Below are positions 38,535 through 48,390 of a stretch of DNA of 64,000 bases, piece after piece. The notes beneath the pieces were generated by a model. The model worked only from the letters and a program-made list of their open reading frames with translations. It made no database searches and was not told where the DNA came from. The DNA is from Promerops cafer. Taxonomy: Eukaryota; Chordata; Aves; Passeriformes; Nectariniidae. The position numbers and the translations under genes are program-made. Location: NCBI GenBank assembly GCA_013398275.1, contig VZSE01010018.1:1123256-1187255 (forward strand), given 5' to 3'. Within the stretch, counting starts at the first letter, position 1, and each line of letters begins with the position of its first letter.

Positions 38535-39050
38535 GTGAGAATTTGAGGTGTCAAAAATGATAAAGTGAGATAAGTTATGGCTTTTATGGTTTTATGATTA
38601 CCTATTTGCTAATTGACACTGATGGCTAATCAGTGCTCAGCCAAATACATTCTGCTCATCTCCCTACTTCAGTTACTTTGAACTTAAATTCTGTTCAAGT
38701 TCTGAACTCTTAAAAATTTTGGAAATGGCTTTTTTCTGTATAGAATTTTGCATCTGCCTGGTTCTGTTCTCCAGGGCTTTCTTCTATACTGTAAAAATGC
38801 CTGTATAATTGTAAATAAAAGTTGTTTTTTAGTCTTAAAAAGTAACCTTGCATTTGCCCATTTTGGAGTGGGAATAATCAGCAGAGCCCAAGTTTTGCTC
38901 TAATTACTTGAAAATCCAAATGTTATCTTTCTATATTCATGTCTAGTGTAAAATCTACCTGAGAAAATAATGCCAAGGCTGAGTATAATACACAGGTCTT
39001 CTTTAGTATTTCATACTTAAATGTGGATTGTTTTGGCTTTCTTTCCTTAG

Positions 39051-39218
39051 GGTGTCAATATAAGTGGAGGGCAGAAGAAGAGAGTGAGCCTTGCTAGAGC
39101 TGTGTACAGCTAAGCTGACTTGTATCTCGTGGATGACCCTCTTTCTGCTGTAGATGTACATGCTGGAAAACATCTTTTTGAGAAGCTAATTGGCCCTTCA
39201 GATCTCCTAAAAAGCAAG
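39051..39218 (+). pseudogene. ABCC13: ABCC13 exon remnant, NBD1 signature and Walker B, with stop
   Basis: Reads GVNISGGQKKRVSLARAVYS, stop, ADLYLVDDPLSAVDVHAGKH, then LFEKLIGP. SGGQ signature and DDPLSAVD are preserved. A TAA (39111-39113) replaces the residue that is usually Asn in 'VYSNAD'. Confidence 0.9.
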
Positions 39219-40077
39219 GTAATGTAGGATGGCTTCCTTTCAAATTGGGGATGAACTGCTTTGTACAGTCATTCTACAAAAGCTCATCTCTTACCTAACA
39301 GGTATCAACCTGTAGACAATTATTCTACATAAAGAGGCTAAACAAAAAGCAGTAGAGGGTACAGCCAGTACAGGTTACAGAATGAAAGGGTTCTTGTTGA
39401 ACAAAGAAGTTCCTAAGCGAATGTGGAATCTGAAGGAATAAATTCTCCCATTTAAAAACCGTTCATGTGGGAAGGTAAGATTTTTCAAAATCTCAGTGGT
39501 TTGAGATAATACAGATTATTCCCACTGCTGCCTGCAAAACACATGCATTAACATGAAATACCTACTATTGGGTCAACATTACTGACTTCACAGTTGTCTT
39601 TTCCTCTCTCCCTTCTCCCTGTTCTTAATTTACCCGCTCCATGGCTTATAAGTATTGGCAGAAGCAAGAACTCCAGTAATAGTAGACTTGTAAACAGATT
39701 TTAATACTGAAACTATCAAACTACATGTAGTATATTAAAAGCTGGAGTATCCAACTATTTTCTTTAAAACCTGTTCCTAAGCCATTCCTGATCAGGGAAC
39801 AGGTGAAAAACATTAAACATTAAGAAACAGGTAAGTACAATTAATAGCAAGTAGTTATAAGCTTATAGTTTGACATTATATTCAGCAATTAAAAGACTGG
39901 TGTAGCAAAGTAGGCAATAAATAACAAGAAGAGAAATAACAATGATAATAATAAGGTAGACAAATACATGAGCAAAGTTATAGGAGAATTCCATTAAAAC
40001 ATTCCAGCTATCATAATGGAATGGCGGCTTTTAGTATATGTTTATATGAAATGACTATAGAAAACGTTGTGTTTCAG

Positions 40078-40264
40078 ACTTGTATACTGGTGAGCCATAA
40101 CCTCACCCTCCTATCTCTCACTGATCTAATAATGGTGATGGAAGAGGGCAGAGTAAGTCAAGTGGGAATCTACCAAGAACTCATTTCAAGGAGAGCTGAT
40201 TTTTCTGAGCTTGTTCAAGTCTTCAGTTCAGAGCATTCAAGTGAGGAGAGAAACCCAGTGGAAG
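40078..40264 (+). pseudogene. ABCC13: ABCC13 exon remnant, NBD1 H-loop, frame intact
   Basis: Encodes TCILVSHNLTLLSLTDLIMV, then MEEGRVSQVGIYQELISRRA and DFSELVQVF. VSH is the H-loop. Acceptor TTTCAG and donor GTAAGA are intact; the whole exon has an open frame. Confidence 0.88.
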
Positions 40265-40522
40265 GTAAGAAAATTTGTATACTGTGTTTATTTAGTATTT
40301 TTACTTTTAATTCCAGCTTCTCAATATATTCCTTCTTCATTTCCTGGAAATGAGTGAAAGAATTGCTGGAAAATGTAGAGCATTCCTGTCTACATTTTGC
40401 TACAGAATCATAGGTTATAAGCTGAAAAAAAAAAAAAAAACATTTTCACTTTTGGCTTCTTGTGCTGTATGTATCTACTTATGGTATAATGCTGAAAATA
40501 TTTTTCTGGTTTTTTTCACCAG

Positions 40523-40604
40523 GAAAAAATGCAGTGAGTTCTTCAAAGGAAGAGGGTCAGCTGGGCAGGAGTCTGCAGCAAAAAGGGCTGCTGAAACACA
40601 AAAA
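40523..40604 (+). pseudogene. ABCC13: ABCC13 exon remnant, linker
   Basis: Between CACCAG and GTAGGT. Encodes a hydrophilic GKNAVSSSKEEGQLGRSLQQ and a lysine-rich end, in phase with the previous exon. The linker is poorly conserved in the family, so identity rests on place and phase. Confidence 0.6.
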
Positions 40605-40960
40605 GTAGGTATTAAAAAGCCCTGAGCCACTGCTTAACAGATGCAATGCTAGAACAGCCCGAAGTGCTGAAGGCTGTACCACCCTGCTTTGCTGTGGAAA
40701 CGTGTTAAGCCTGAATGCCCATTAGCAGTAGGCTGGAACAGGTGTGCCTGGAGCTCATCTTCTGGATTCCCTCTATACAAAAGAAATCCAGTGAATGTGC
40801 CACATCCAAGGGGTTCAGTTTATGGGCTGCTTCACTGGGGGAACCCAAGTATGTTAAGCAGGAAAAATTTGCGTGATTTTATAGTATTCTGTCTTGCTTA
40901 GCAAAAAATGCAAGTATTTTTTGATGATTCATAAGAAGATTTTAAAGTATTTCTTGTTAG

Positions 40961-41024
40961 CAGCTCTTCCTCTGATCAGTGGAAAATACACACTGGCAAT
41001 AGAGAGAAAGTTGCTGCTGGTGGC
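40961..41024 (+). pseudogene. ABCC13: ABCC13 exon remnant, linker end
   Basis: Encodes SSSSDQWKIHTGNREKVAAGG before GTAAGT, resembling the 'KEE...G.V' run that leads into TMD2. Confidence 0.55.
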
Positions 41025-42164
41025 GTAAGTATCACAGATAGAAAAGCGCTGGACATTTGTTTTCATAAAAATGTCTTCTTTGCAGTTGCAGTTTTTAGTT
41101 TTTCATGTCTCTTTACTGAATTAAAAATAATACCTTACAGGTTTTTACCAAAATTTTAAGTGTGTAGTCTGAGATCTTCTATTTTGATGATCTGCTACTC
41201 TCTGTATTTTTGTATTACATCATAGTCCATCTAGTTTTGCATGTTTCAGAAAGAAGAGTATGAAAAAAGCTTTTACCACTGTTGGAAAAACATTCTGACT
41301 TAGGAATTTTAAATAGTTTTGTGCTAGAGCACAGACTAGAAATTTTGCATGGTAATAGTGCTGCAGGATTTTCTTATGTTAGAAGCACACTTTCTGCAGT
41401 CTCCTTTAAAAAAATCTGCCAGTTTCTAGAGACATAGAAGAGATCAAGTGAAACAATGTGGAGAAGGTCAAAACTTCCTGGAAGGCTGTAGTTTAATTAA
41501 AATAGGAGCAGTGGGGTGGAGGGGTGAAGGAAGTATGAATTTCTGGCAAGCTGGTAGAAATAGGTGCTTAGAAAAAAGTGAGTTTACAGAAGAGACAAGA
41601 ACAGTTTGTGCCAACTATGGCTCATTTTACTCCAGACCTTGTAATGAAATCCATGAACCTACTCCTATCTGTTCTGCTTTTCAAGTGGCCCAGCTCAGTT
41701 TGACCCCCTTAGTCCTTATCTGCACCAAGAATGAGAACTTTCTCCTGCTGACACTAATTTCCTTAGCTCCAGTAGCCGAGAGTGATAAAGTTTCTGCTTC
41801 CATTGACCGAGTAAGATTTGCTTCATACAAACAGGCAGGAATTGTACACTTGACTGGTTCATTGTTGGGTTTTTTTTAATTTTCTTTTTCTTTGTTTGTT
41901 TGGTATAATCTACATGTGTAAAAGTCTGACAGAGGGAAGTCTTGCAAGCAAGATTGCCACTAAAGAACATTCTAGTGGGAGAGGAAACCTTCTCACAGCA
42001 TGATTTTATATACCTAATTTATCCCATTTAATTAAGAAATTCTTTAGATTGATTCTGAATTTAATATATCCAGTTCCCATTATGTGTCTTTGCCTTCAAC
42101 AATGGTAATTATTTGACAAGTAACTCCTTTGTTTTAATGTGTTTTTTTAAAATCTTATTTTTAG

Positions 42165-42362
42165 ATGGAAACGTCATTTGTTTTGAAATACCTGCAAGCC
42201 TTGACCAGCGCTTGGCACTGGCTGTGGCTGACCATAGCTGCTTATATAGGCCAGAATGTAGGAGTGTTTACTTAAAAGATCAGTAATATAATTTACTTTG
42301 GCATTGCCCTTGCAAAAGTAATATATGAGAACACGTGTTTGAAGTGTGTCTTAAGTAAGGTA
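42165..42362 (+). pseudogene. ABCC13: ABCC13 exon remnant, start of TMD2, with stop
   Basis: Encodes METSFVLKYLQALTSAWHWL, then WLTIAAYIGQNVGVFT and stop TAA (42273-42275). It matches the 'V..SVYLKYLQA.G' entry to TMD2. The reading continues FGIALAKVIYEN to about 42360. Confidence 0.8.
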
Positions 42363-42729
42363 AGTTTTATTGATGAGTTGTTAGTTAGAATAAGTCTTAA
42401 TTATTATGTAGACAGAAACTAAGCATCCAGTTTTCTTTAATCTTGTGATGCTTAGGAGCCAGTGTTGTCCACTGTGGTAAGAGCTTCAGAAACACAGCTG
42501 ACAGATATGAATGAATAGAAATTCCAAAGTATATAGAGACAACTATCTGTCATGGCATATCCACACCCCACCCAGCTCACAAGAGTTCCTTTATGTAATC
42601 CTGTACTTGGTGATGACAGTAACAGTTTTTCACCTTCATCTGTTGTCCAGCTGACACGAATCTGTCTTTAGCTGCACACAACCCCTCCAAAAGGCTGACC
42701 TTCAGAATTGGTTTGGCTCACTCTTCTGT

Positions 42730-42827
42730 AGAAGTGGGAATGTTTAACCATGGAGTTGGTACCATGGGGGTTTGGAACTAGGTGGTCTTAGGGGTCTCTT
42801 CTAACGCAGGCCATTCTGTGATGATTT
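42730..42827 (+). repeat. CR1 LINE 3' tail, old, in an ABCC13 intron
   Basis: Contains 'ggtggtcttaggggtctctt' and 'aacgcaggccattctgtgat', the degraded CR1 3' terminus, in plus orientation. It ends about 30 bp before the next exon remnant. Confidence 0.65.
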
Positions 42828-42854
42828 TGTCTGCAGAAGCATCCCCAGTGCTTG

Positions 42855-43211
42855 AAGGTGACAAATTTGGCAGAGCCAATAGATATCTCCATTACAAATA
42901 CATTGTTCTACATTGCTGGCTTTCTTTACGTAGGGAATAGTGCAATAATTGCACACACAGCATGAGCCATATACGTTGTTCCTTTCAACATTTCATACAA
43001 TTACAGCATACTTGATGATGATCCTGAAGTAGTTTCCGATATTTGGAGCTTTTACAGTGCAAATTACGACAGCCATTGGGCAGTTGGAAAGCAGACCAGA
43101 ACTGGAACACTGAGATCAGGGATTTTCTAACCACTGGTTCAGGTGATGTGCCAACATGTCCATTTTTTTTGCTTCTGTGATTAAGCATGCAGCTTATGAG
43201 TTAAGTTCAGA
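42855..43211 (+). pseudogene. ABCC13: ABCC13 exon remnants, TMD2 middle, several stops and shifts
   Basis: Reads EPIDISITNTLFYIAGFLYV, then GNSAIIAHTA, stop TGA (42963-42965), AIYVVPFNISYNYS. In another frame it reads SNHWFR, stop, CANMSIFFASVI, matching the ABCC 'SNRW...R..FCANM..FFASV' helix. The end is donor GTAAGT. The usual intervening segment is shortened, with stops and frame changes. Confidence 0.75.
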
Positions 43212-43287
43212 GTAAGTTTTTGAATGAATATGCTGTATTCTGGTAGAGTAAAATTTTTTGTTCGTATTTTTGTACGTATTTCCCCAG

Positions 43288-43389
43288 GCGATTCAGATTC
43301 TAAATGTTTGGGTGCGTAGAGCATGTGAAATTGAGACCAATGCAGTTTCAATTGAAACAATTTGTGAATATGCAACAGTCAATAAAGGG
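43288..43389 (+). pseudogene. ABCC13: ABCC13 exon remnant, end of TMD2, frame intact
   Basis: Encodes AIQILNVWVRRACEIETNAV, then SIETICEYATVNK, the family's 'LNWLVR...EIETN.V.VERI.EY' block. Acceptor CCCCAG, donor GTGAGC. Confidence 0.88.
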
Positions 43390-43925
43390 GTGAGCATTCA
43401 TCCTGAATGCTGAGCATTCATTTTGACTATTTCATTTCTGTGCATAGAAAATGACCAGTTAGATTGACTTTAATATTGGTGAGTGGTGGTAGCAGGTAGT
43501 AGTTATTAAATATTTTCTGGAGTTTGTGGGATTTTTATTTGAGAATAATACGTAGCTTCTTCATTACATTTATAGTAGTTTTATAGCAGTTTTATTCCTA
43601 TTTTGACCAGTAAATTTTTTGTCATCATTCGTAGCAGTGGATTTTATAGTCAGACTAATGCAGCTTCAGTTTAGATGAACTCCCTGTGCTGTGTGCAACC
43701 AAGAGGAGCATTTGAAAAAGGGAAGAGAGGAAGAGAGGCCTGTCTGACCATAAGTCTTACTCACCTCCTGCCTGGGGAGACATTTGTTTCCAATCAGTTT
43801 GCCTTGGCTGTTGTGCTTTTCTGAAAGTAGTGCCCATGTCAGGCACAGAGGCATAAAAGCCCTTGGGAGCAGGACTCTTCTATTTCTTCATTTACTCTTC
43901 TCCCACATTTATATTTTAATTCCAG

Positions 43926-44069
43926 GAACTGTGAATACTGTCTAAAAGACTACCAGTGGGCAGCCCTGATAAAGGAATCATAGAGTTTGTTAACTACAAG
44001 GCTCCTTACAGGAAGGATCTTGGTTTAGCCCTGAACGGTGTTTCCTTTCAGACACAGAGTAAAGAAAAG
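43926..44069 (+). pseudogene. ABCC13: ABCC13 exon remnant, pre-NBD2, with stop
   Basis: After TTCCAG: EL, stop TGA (43932-43934), then LPVGSPDKGIIEFVNYKAPY and RKDLGLALNGVSFQTQSKEK. It matches 'P..WP..G.IEF..Y...YR.DL.LAL..ISF'. Donor reads GTCCTG, weak. Confidence 0.88.
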
Positions 44070-44652
44070 GTCCTGTATGCATTAAATAAATCAGGGGTAT
44101 AAAATTCTGTTTCCCAACTTCCTACTTCAAAAATATTTCAGATAAGGAGATTCCAATACTAAATGTAGTGAGATGATGTTGAACAGGGAAGATGTTAGGT
44201 GGAGAAAAGAGTAAAGAAAAGACAAATGAGAAGAGTATTTTAAAGAAATATGTAGAAATTCTTATCCCTGTAAGATACTGAGGTAATGTTTTATGAATTT
44301 GGCAGTTCTAAGGAAGAAGATCCAAATTTTAAGTTAAACCTCTTGTCCACTTTGCTGAATGTTTGTGCAGGGAAATGGGCTTCCAGTTTAGGGCTGGTCA
44401 ACATCAGGGATGGGTTGAAGGAACACCTATTTTAAGCCATGAGTTTGAGCTGAGTAGTGCTGGGCAAAAGGGAGAGGAAATGGAAAGGATTCCCATTGAA
44501 CCAGGCATGACCTGTACAGCTTCTGAGAACTGGACTGGGAGCTGTGAAACTGAATTCACTGTATCCCATAATTCCCTGTATCTATATCATTTTTCATTTA
44601 GAATGTGTAGCATGGAAGGTTACAGTCTCTATCATAAAGCTTTCTGCTTCAG

Positions 44653-44811
44653 GTTGGAATCGTTGGAAGAACAGGAGCTGGTAAATCAACACTCACAAAT
44701 TGTTTATCTAGATTTCTGGAGGGATGTGAAGGCAAAATAATTATTGATGGAATTGATATATCAACTATTGGACTCCATGACCTATGTGGAAATCATAACA
44801 TTATTCCACAG
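44653..44811 (+). pseudogene. ABCC13: ABCC13 exon remnant, NBD2 Walker A, frame intact
   Basis: Encodes VGIVGRTGAGKSTLTNCLSR, then FLEGCEGKIIIDGIDISTIG and LHDLCGNHNIIPQ. Walker A GRTGAGKS is perfect. The usual 'LRFKITIIPQ' is altered to LCGNHNIIPQ. Splice sites CTTCAG and GTGAGA are good. Confidence 0.93.
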
Positions 44812-46340
44812 GTGAGACCTGGTTGAGAGATAACTGTTTATTCTTTTTTGACTAACACAAGACATCCAATTTTTGGGAGAAATTATAACCTCAAAGTCCA
44901 CAGGCTGCCAAGAGACAGAGGTATCAATGGAATTTTGGTAATTATATGGAAGAAGCTTCAAAACATGGAGACCACAAGTATGACATTAAGTTTTATATGC
45001 TGTGTTTAGTTTAACAGTCTTAGCTAGAATAGCTACATATGGTGTTTTCAAGTTCCACCTGAGGAAAAAAAAAATTTCAAATAGGTCCAACTATGTTTGA
45101 AGCCTGTAGGGAATAAAGTGATGTATACACAAGTTATGTATTGAAATCAGTCTGTTGTGGTCTGTCCTGTAGAGCTTACTTCTTACTTCGAAGAGGCCAG
45201 GAAACTCAGGATTAGGTCATGCATCACTAGGATTGTTTTCATGCTGGTAAACTGATTCATGTTGAAATGCTCTCATATAAAGTAAAACCTAGGACACAAA
45301 TTCAATGGTCACCTGAAGTCTTTTTGAGCATTCCCTGAATGCCACTCATACAAACATTTTTGTGAATGGATGATGTTAACATCACTTGCAATAATTTATC
45401 TAATGTTTTTCTAAGGGAGGCTTTGGTTTTTTCCTAGCCTTTTAGGAGCTTTAACCTTGAAATATTTCCTGTGTGTATCTACCCACAGACCATGCACAAA
45501 GATGATGCTAATACTTAAACCAAAATAGATTGGATCTTTCCAAGAAAGAGATGATTAAAAGAAAATACCTAAAGATTCAAAAATGAGAATAAAAGACTAA
45601 AATTGATTATGCCACAGGTCTTCAGAACACAATTCATACATATTTGGTAGTAACATTTGTCTTAAGCAGCTAATGCTCTGCAAATCTGAACAACATCTGA
45701 CAGTTGTGAATTACACAGTATTTTCTCAACTGCAGTTGTGAGTCTGATTTACTGTGGATGGAGTATATTGGATCCACATCCAAACAACTAAACTGAGAGG
45801 AACCCAATAGCAGTGAACTTAGAGGCTGGGTTCAGAATAGAGCTGAAAGGTGAAAAAAAGGGAGACTGAAGCTTGTGAAGAGTAGGTGGAGTCTGGAGTG
45901 TTGAACTGGACAGGTCAGGAGAGTGGATGAAGGTAAAAATCTGGGACAGAAACAAGGGCATGGCAAATACCAAAGCTGACAGTGTGCACGTAACTTCTTC
46001 AGATCAGCCAAATACACGACATAAAAACAGCTTTTCAGAATCACATTAAAGTACAGATTTTCAAATTACTTCAATGTTGTTCTAGTGCAAGTAACATGAA
46101 GTTTAAATGACAAACAGGCACAAGCTCTGCTACCATTTCGACTGTCCTGTTTGGTCACTGAGCTCCCTCAAAATTGTCACTGTTCTGTTTGCATGTCACT
46201 TGCTAGTGGCTGTTGTTAGCCTCTTATGCCTGTTGGGTCACAGCCACTGTGACTGCACTTGGTCAAGGTATCTGTTCACCATCTCTAGGAGCATTAGTTC
46301 AGTCTATTAATCTCTGCAGGTATTCTTGTAGCTGAATATG

Positions 46341-46550
46341 TCATCTTTCCTGTAGGAAATGAAGGATATTTAACTTAGCCTTCTCATTTTTCTTAACAGT
46401 GCTCATGAATGTAGTCTCCAGTGCTTCACAAACCTCAGTATAGTAATTCATGTGTTGTGGCACTTGCCAGGTGCTGGGCAGTGCTTTAGTCAGCTGCAAA
46501 ACCAGAGCACAGAGAATGCACAAGAAATCTTCTTGCCCTTTATATTTCAC
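46341..46550 (-). other. Unidentified coding-like minus-strand fragment in ABCC13 intron
   Basis: Reverse-strand reading gives an open stretch with protein-like composition (EDFLCILCALVLQLTKALPS, then MNYYTEVCEALETTFMSTVK and LNILHFLQER). It is flanked on both sides by stops, although similar-looking sequence continues in other frames toward 46100. It lies in the intron before the 46749 exon. It could be a decayed retrocopy or ERV piece, or chance. I cannot name it. Confidence 0.25.
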
Positions 46551-46748
46551 CTTAATGAAGAACTGAGCTCACAGAGACTGCATGCAATTTTTGTTCTCTC
46601 ATTCAGCATCTTCAAACTGTTACAATTTCCCTTGCAAGGATCCAGTCCCAAGATTATTTGTCTGAGTTCCTTCTGTTAATGTAAGGATTTATGACAGCCT
46701 GTTTTAGGATCGTTTTGGAATTGTGCATTCACATTCTGCTGCTTTTGG

Positions 46749-46915
46749 GACCCCATCTTGTTTTCTGGGACACTGCAGTGAAATCTGGATCCACTTGGAA
46801 AACACTCTGATCTTGAACTGTGGGAGGTGCTGGAACTATGTGACTTAAAGGATTTTGTCCAGTCACTGCCAAAGAAGCTCCTCCATGAGATTTCAGAAGG
46901 TGGTGAAAATCTCAG
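46749..46915 (+). pseudogene. ABCC13: ABCC13 exon remnant, NBD2 middle, with stop and lost acceptor
   Basis: Reads DPILFSGTLQ, stop TGA (46779-46781), NLDPLGKHSDLELWEVLELC, then DLKDFVQSLPKKLLHEISEG and GENL. It matches 'DPVLFSGTLR.NLDPF..YSD.E.W..LEL..LK.FV..LP..L...I.EGG.NLS'. The bases before GAC lack the expected AG, so the acceptor seems broken. Donor CAG|GTACA remains. Confidence 0.9.
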
Positions 46916-47254
46916 GTACATAATCAAGGAAGTGCTAATGCTGTTATATTCCAGTACTGTAAAACTATGTGATCCTTCCAGAGAATGTACTTCAGAAGGT
47001 ATCAGGATAGAAATGACACATCTCCTGTCATTCTTAGTAGAACTATTCTGGTAGTGCAAGTTCTTTGAGGTGACCAGCTGGTGGTCACAGTGGTATCAAT
47101 TCTGATGGCCTGTGCTGTATGGGAAGCCAAGGGAGTAGACTATTTTCAGCTCAAGTACATAAGTAAGTGCAAAGAAGGGGGCGTGGTGTTGCAATTCATG
47201 CAGCACCTCATTAGATTTGGGTAAAAAAGTGCTCATTTATTTAATTTTTTTTAA

Positions 47255-47345
47255 AAATCAAACTGGGGGGAAAAAAAAAAAANTAAAAAATCAAACCAGA
47301 AAAAAAAGCAACAAAAACCAACCAACCAACAAAAAAACCCCAACA
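47255..47345. repeat. A-rich / CCAA simple sequence with one N
   Basis: Poly-A interrupted by N at 47283, then CAACCAACCAAC and AAAAAAACCCC. Base count in this tract is unreliable. Confidence 0.8.
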
Positions 47346-47955
47346 AATTTGAAACCCACCAAAGTGCAGAGAGCTTATTCTTTTGTTCTATTTGCTTAGG
47401 CAAAACAACTCAGTTTTAACTTTAAAACATTAACCCATAGCTATGCAAGGAGGTGAAACTTGAAATAAAAGAACTCTAAACTGAGGAGACAAATATTGAA
47501 GCTTTCAGCAGCAAAGGGACAGGTCTTAAATAGTGTACTGAATATCAATCTGAATTTTTCTGACAGATCATTTTCAGGAGGACATTTCTAGAAGGCACAT
47601 ACTACAGCTAACATATAGAAGTATCCAAACTTTTACACTGAACATGATTAAAAAGTGATTCAGCATTCAATCTGGCTCATTCTGAGTGCCCACTATAATG
47701 TGAATATAGAAACTGAAGACGGTTTAAGATTCAAAGTTCAGCCATGGCTGTTGAAGAGTCTGCCTTAACTACTATTGATATGCTGAGCAAGAAGAAATAA
47801 AATTCCAAAGCAGAATTAACATGTTTCAGTAGTCTTTTCAGATGCATAAGGTGGTGTTAGGAAAGAAGTGCATGCTCCATGGTAATCTTAGCTTTGTCTT
47901 GTGCTCCCTTTCCTCCATGTGCCTGACTTGCCCTTCTCAGATGTATTTTTAACAG

Positions 47956-48150
47956 TGTTGGGCAGAGACAGCTGGTCTGTCTGGCCTGTGCTTTGCTACG
48001 AAAGACAAAAATCCTAGTCCTAGATGAGGTGACAGCTTCTGTTGACATGGAAACACATAACTTTGTGCAGTCCACCATCAAAAGAGAGTTTCACCACTGC
48101 ACAGTGTTAACTGTAGCCCACAGGTTACACACAGTCATGGATTCAGAGAG
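47956..48150 (+). pseudogene. ABCC13: ABCC13 exon remnant, NBD2 signature, Walker B and H-loop, frame intact
   Basis: Encodes (S)VGQRQLVCLACALLRKTKIL, then VLDEVTASVDMETHNFVQST and LTVAHRLHTVMDSE. With the previous exon the signature is LSVGQ. Walker B with catalytic Glu (VLDE) and H-loop His are preserved. Donor is GTAAGT. Confidence 0.92.
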
Positions 48151-48284
48151 GTAAGTTTTGATAAGCCATTTGAAAAATAAATTACCTCCTTGAAATGCAT
48201 TCCTATAACCCTGAGATATCTGTACTAGGACTAGAAAACATGGCTGAAGAGCTGCTTTTTTTTCTGTAATCTTTTTGCTCTTGT

Positions 48285-48390
48285 ATTGTTCTGGATGCAG
48301 GAAGGATGCTAGAATATGATACCACAGAATTTATTACAATGAACAGGTGCCTTTTCTGAAATGGTTGCAGAGGCTGGGATAAGAAGATAA
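48285..48390 (+). pseudogene. ABCC13: ABCC13 last exon remnant, frameshifted
   Basis: Reads IVLDAGRMLEYDTTEFITMN, then after a frame change GAFSEMVAEAGIRR and TAA (48388-48390), matching the ABCC end 'VLD.G.I.EY..P..LL...G.F..M..EAGI'. No AG acceptor precedes ATTGTT, so this splice site is lost too. Confidence 0.8.

Larger units (their letters stand above)
33223..48390 (+). pseudogene. ABCC13: ABCC13 unitary pseudogene (ABCC/MRP-type transporter)
   Basis: Remains of a full-size ABC transporter of subfamily C. Readable exon remnants: 33223-33284, 35290-35431, 36362-36519, 37488-37789, 38359-38534, 39051-39218, 40078-40264, 40523-40604, 40961-41024, 42165-42362, 42855-43211, 43288-43389, 43926-44069, 44653-44811, 46749-46915, 47956-48150, 48285-48390. 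Order and content follow ABCC: L0 linker, TMD1 start, NBD1, linker, TMD2, NBD2. Lesions: in-frame stops at 33268, 39111, 42273, 42963, 43932 and 46779; frameshifts near 37530 and in the last exon; most of TMD1 missing; no TMD0 exon found; some splice sites lost. Assigned to ABCC13 because LIPI and HSPA13 flank it, as in human, where ABCC13 is also a pseudogene. Many exons keep frame and motifs, so decay is probably not ancient. No functional transporter can be made from this locus. Confidence 0.9.
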
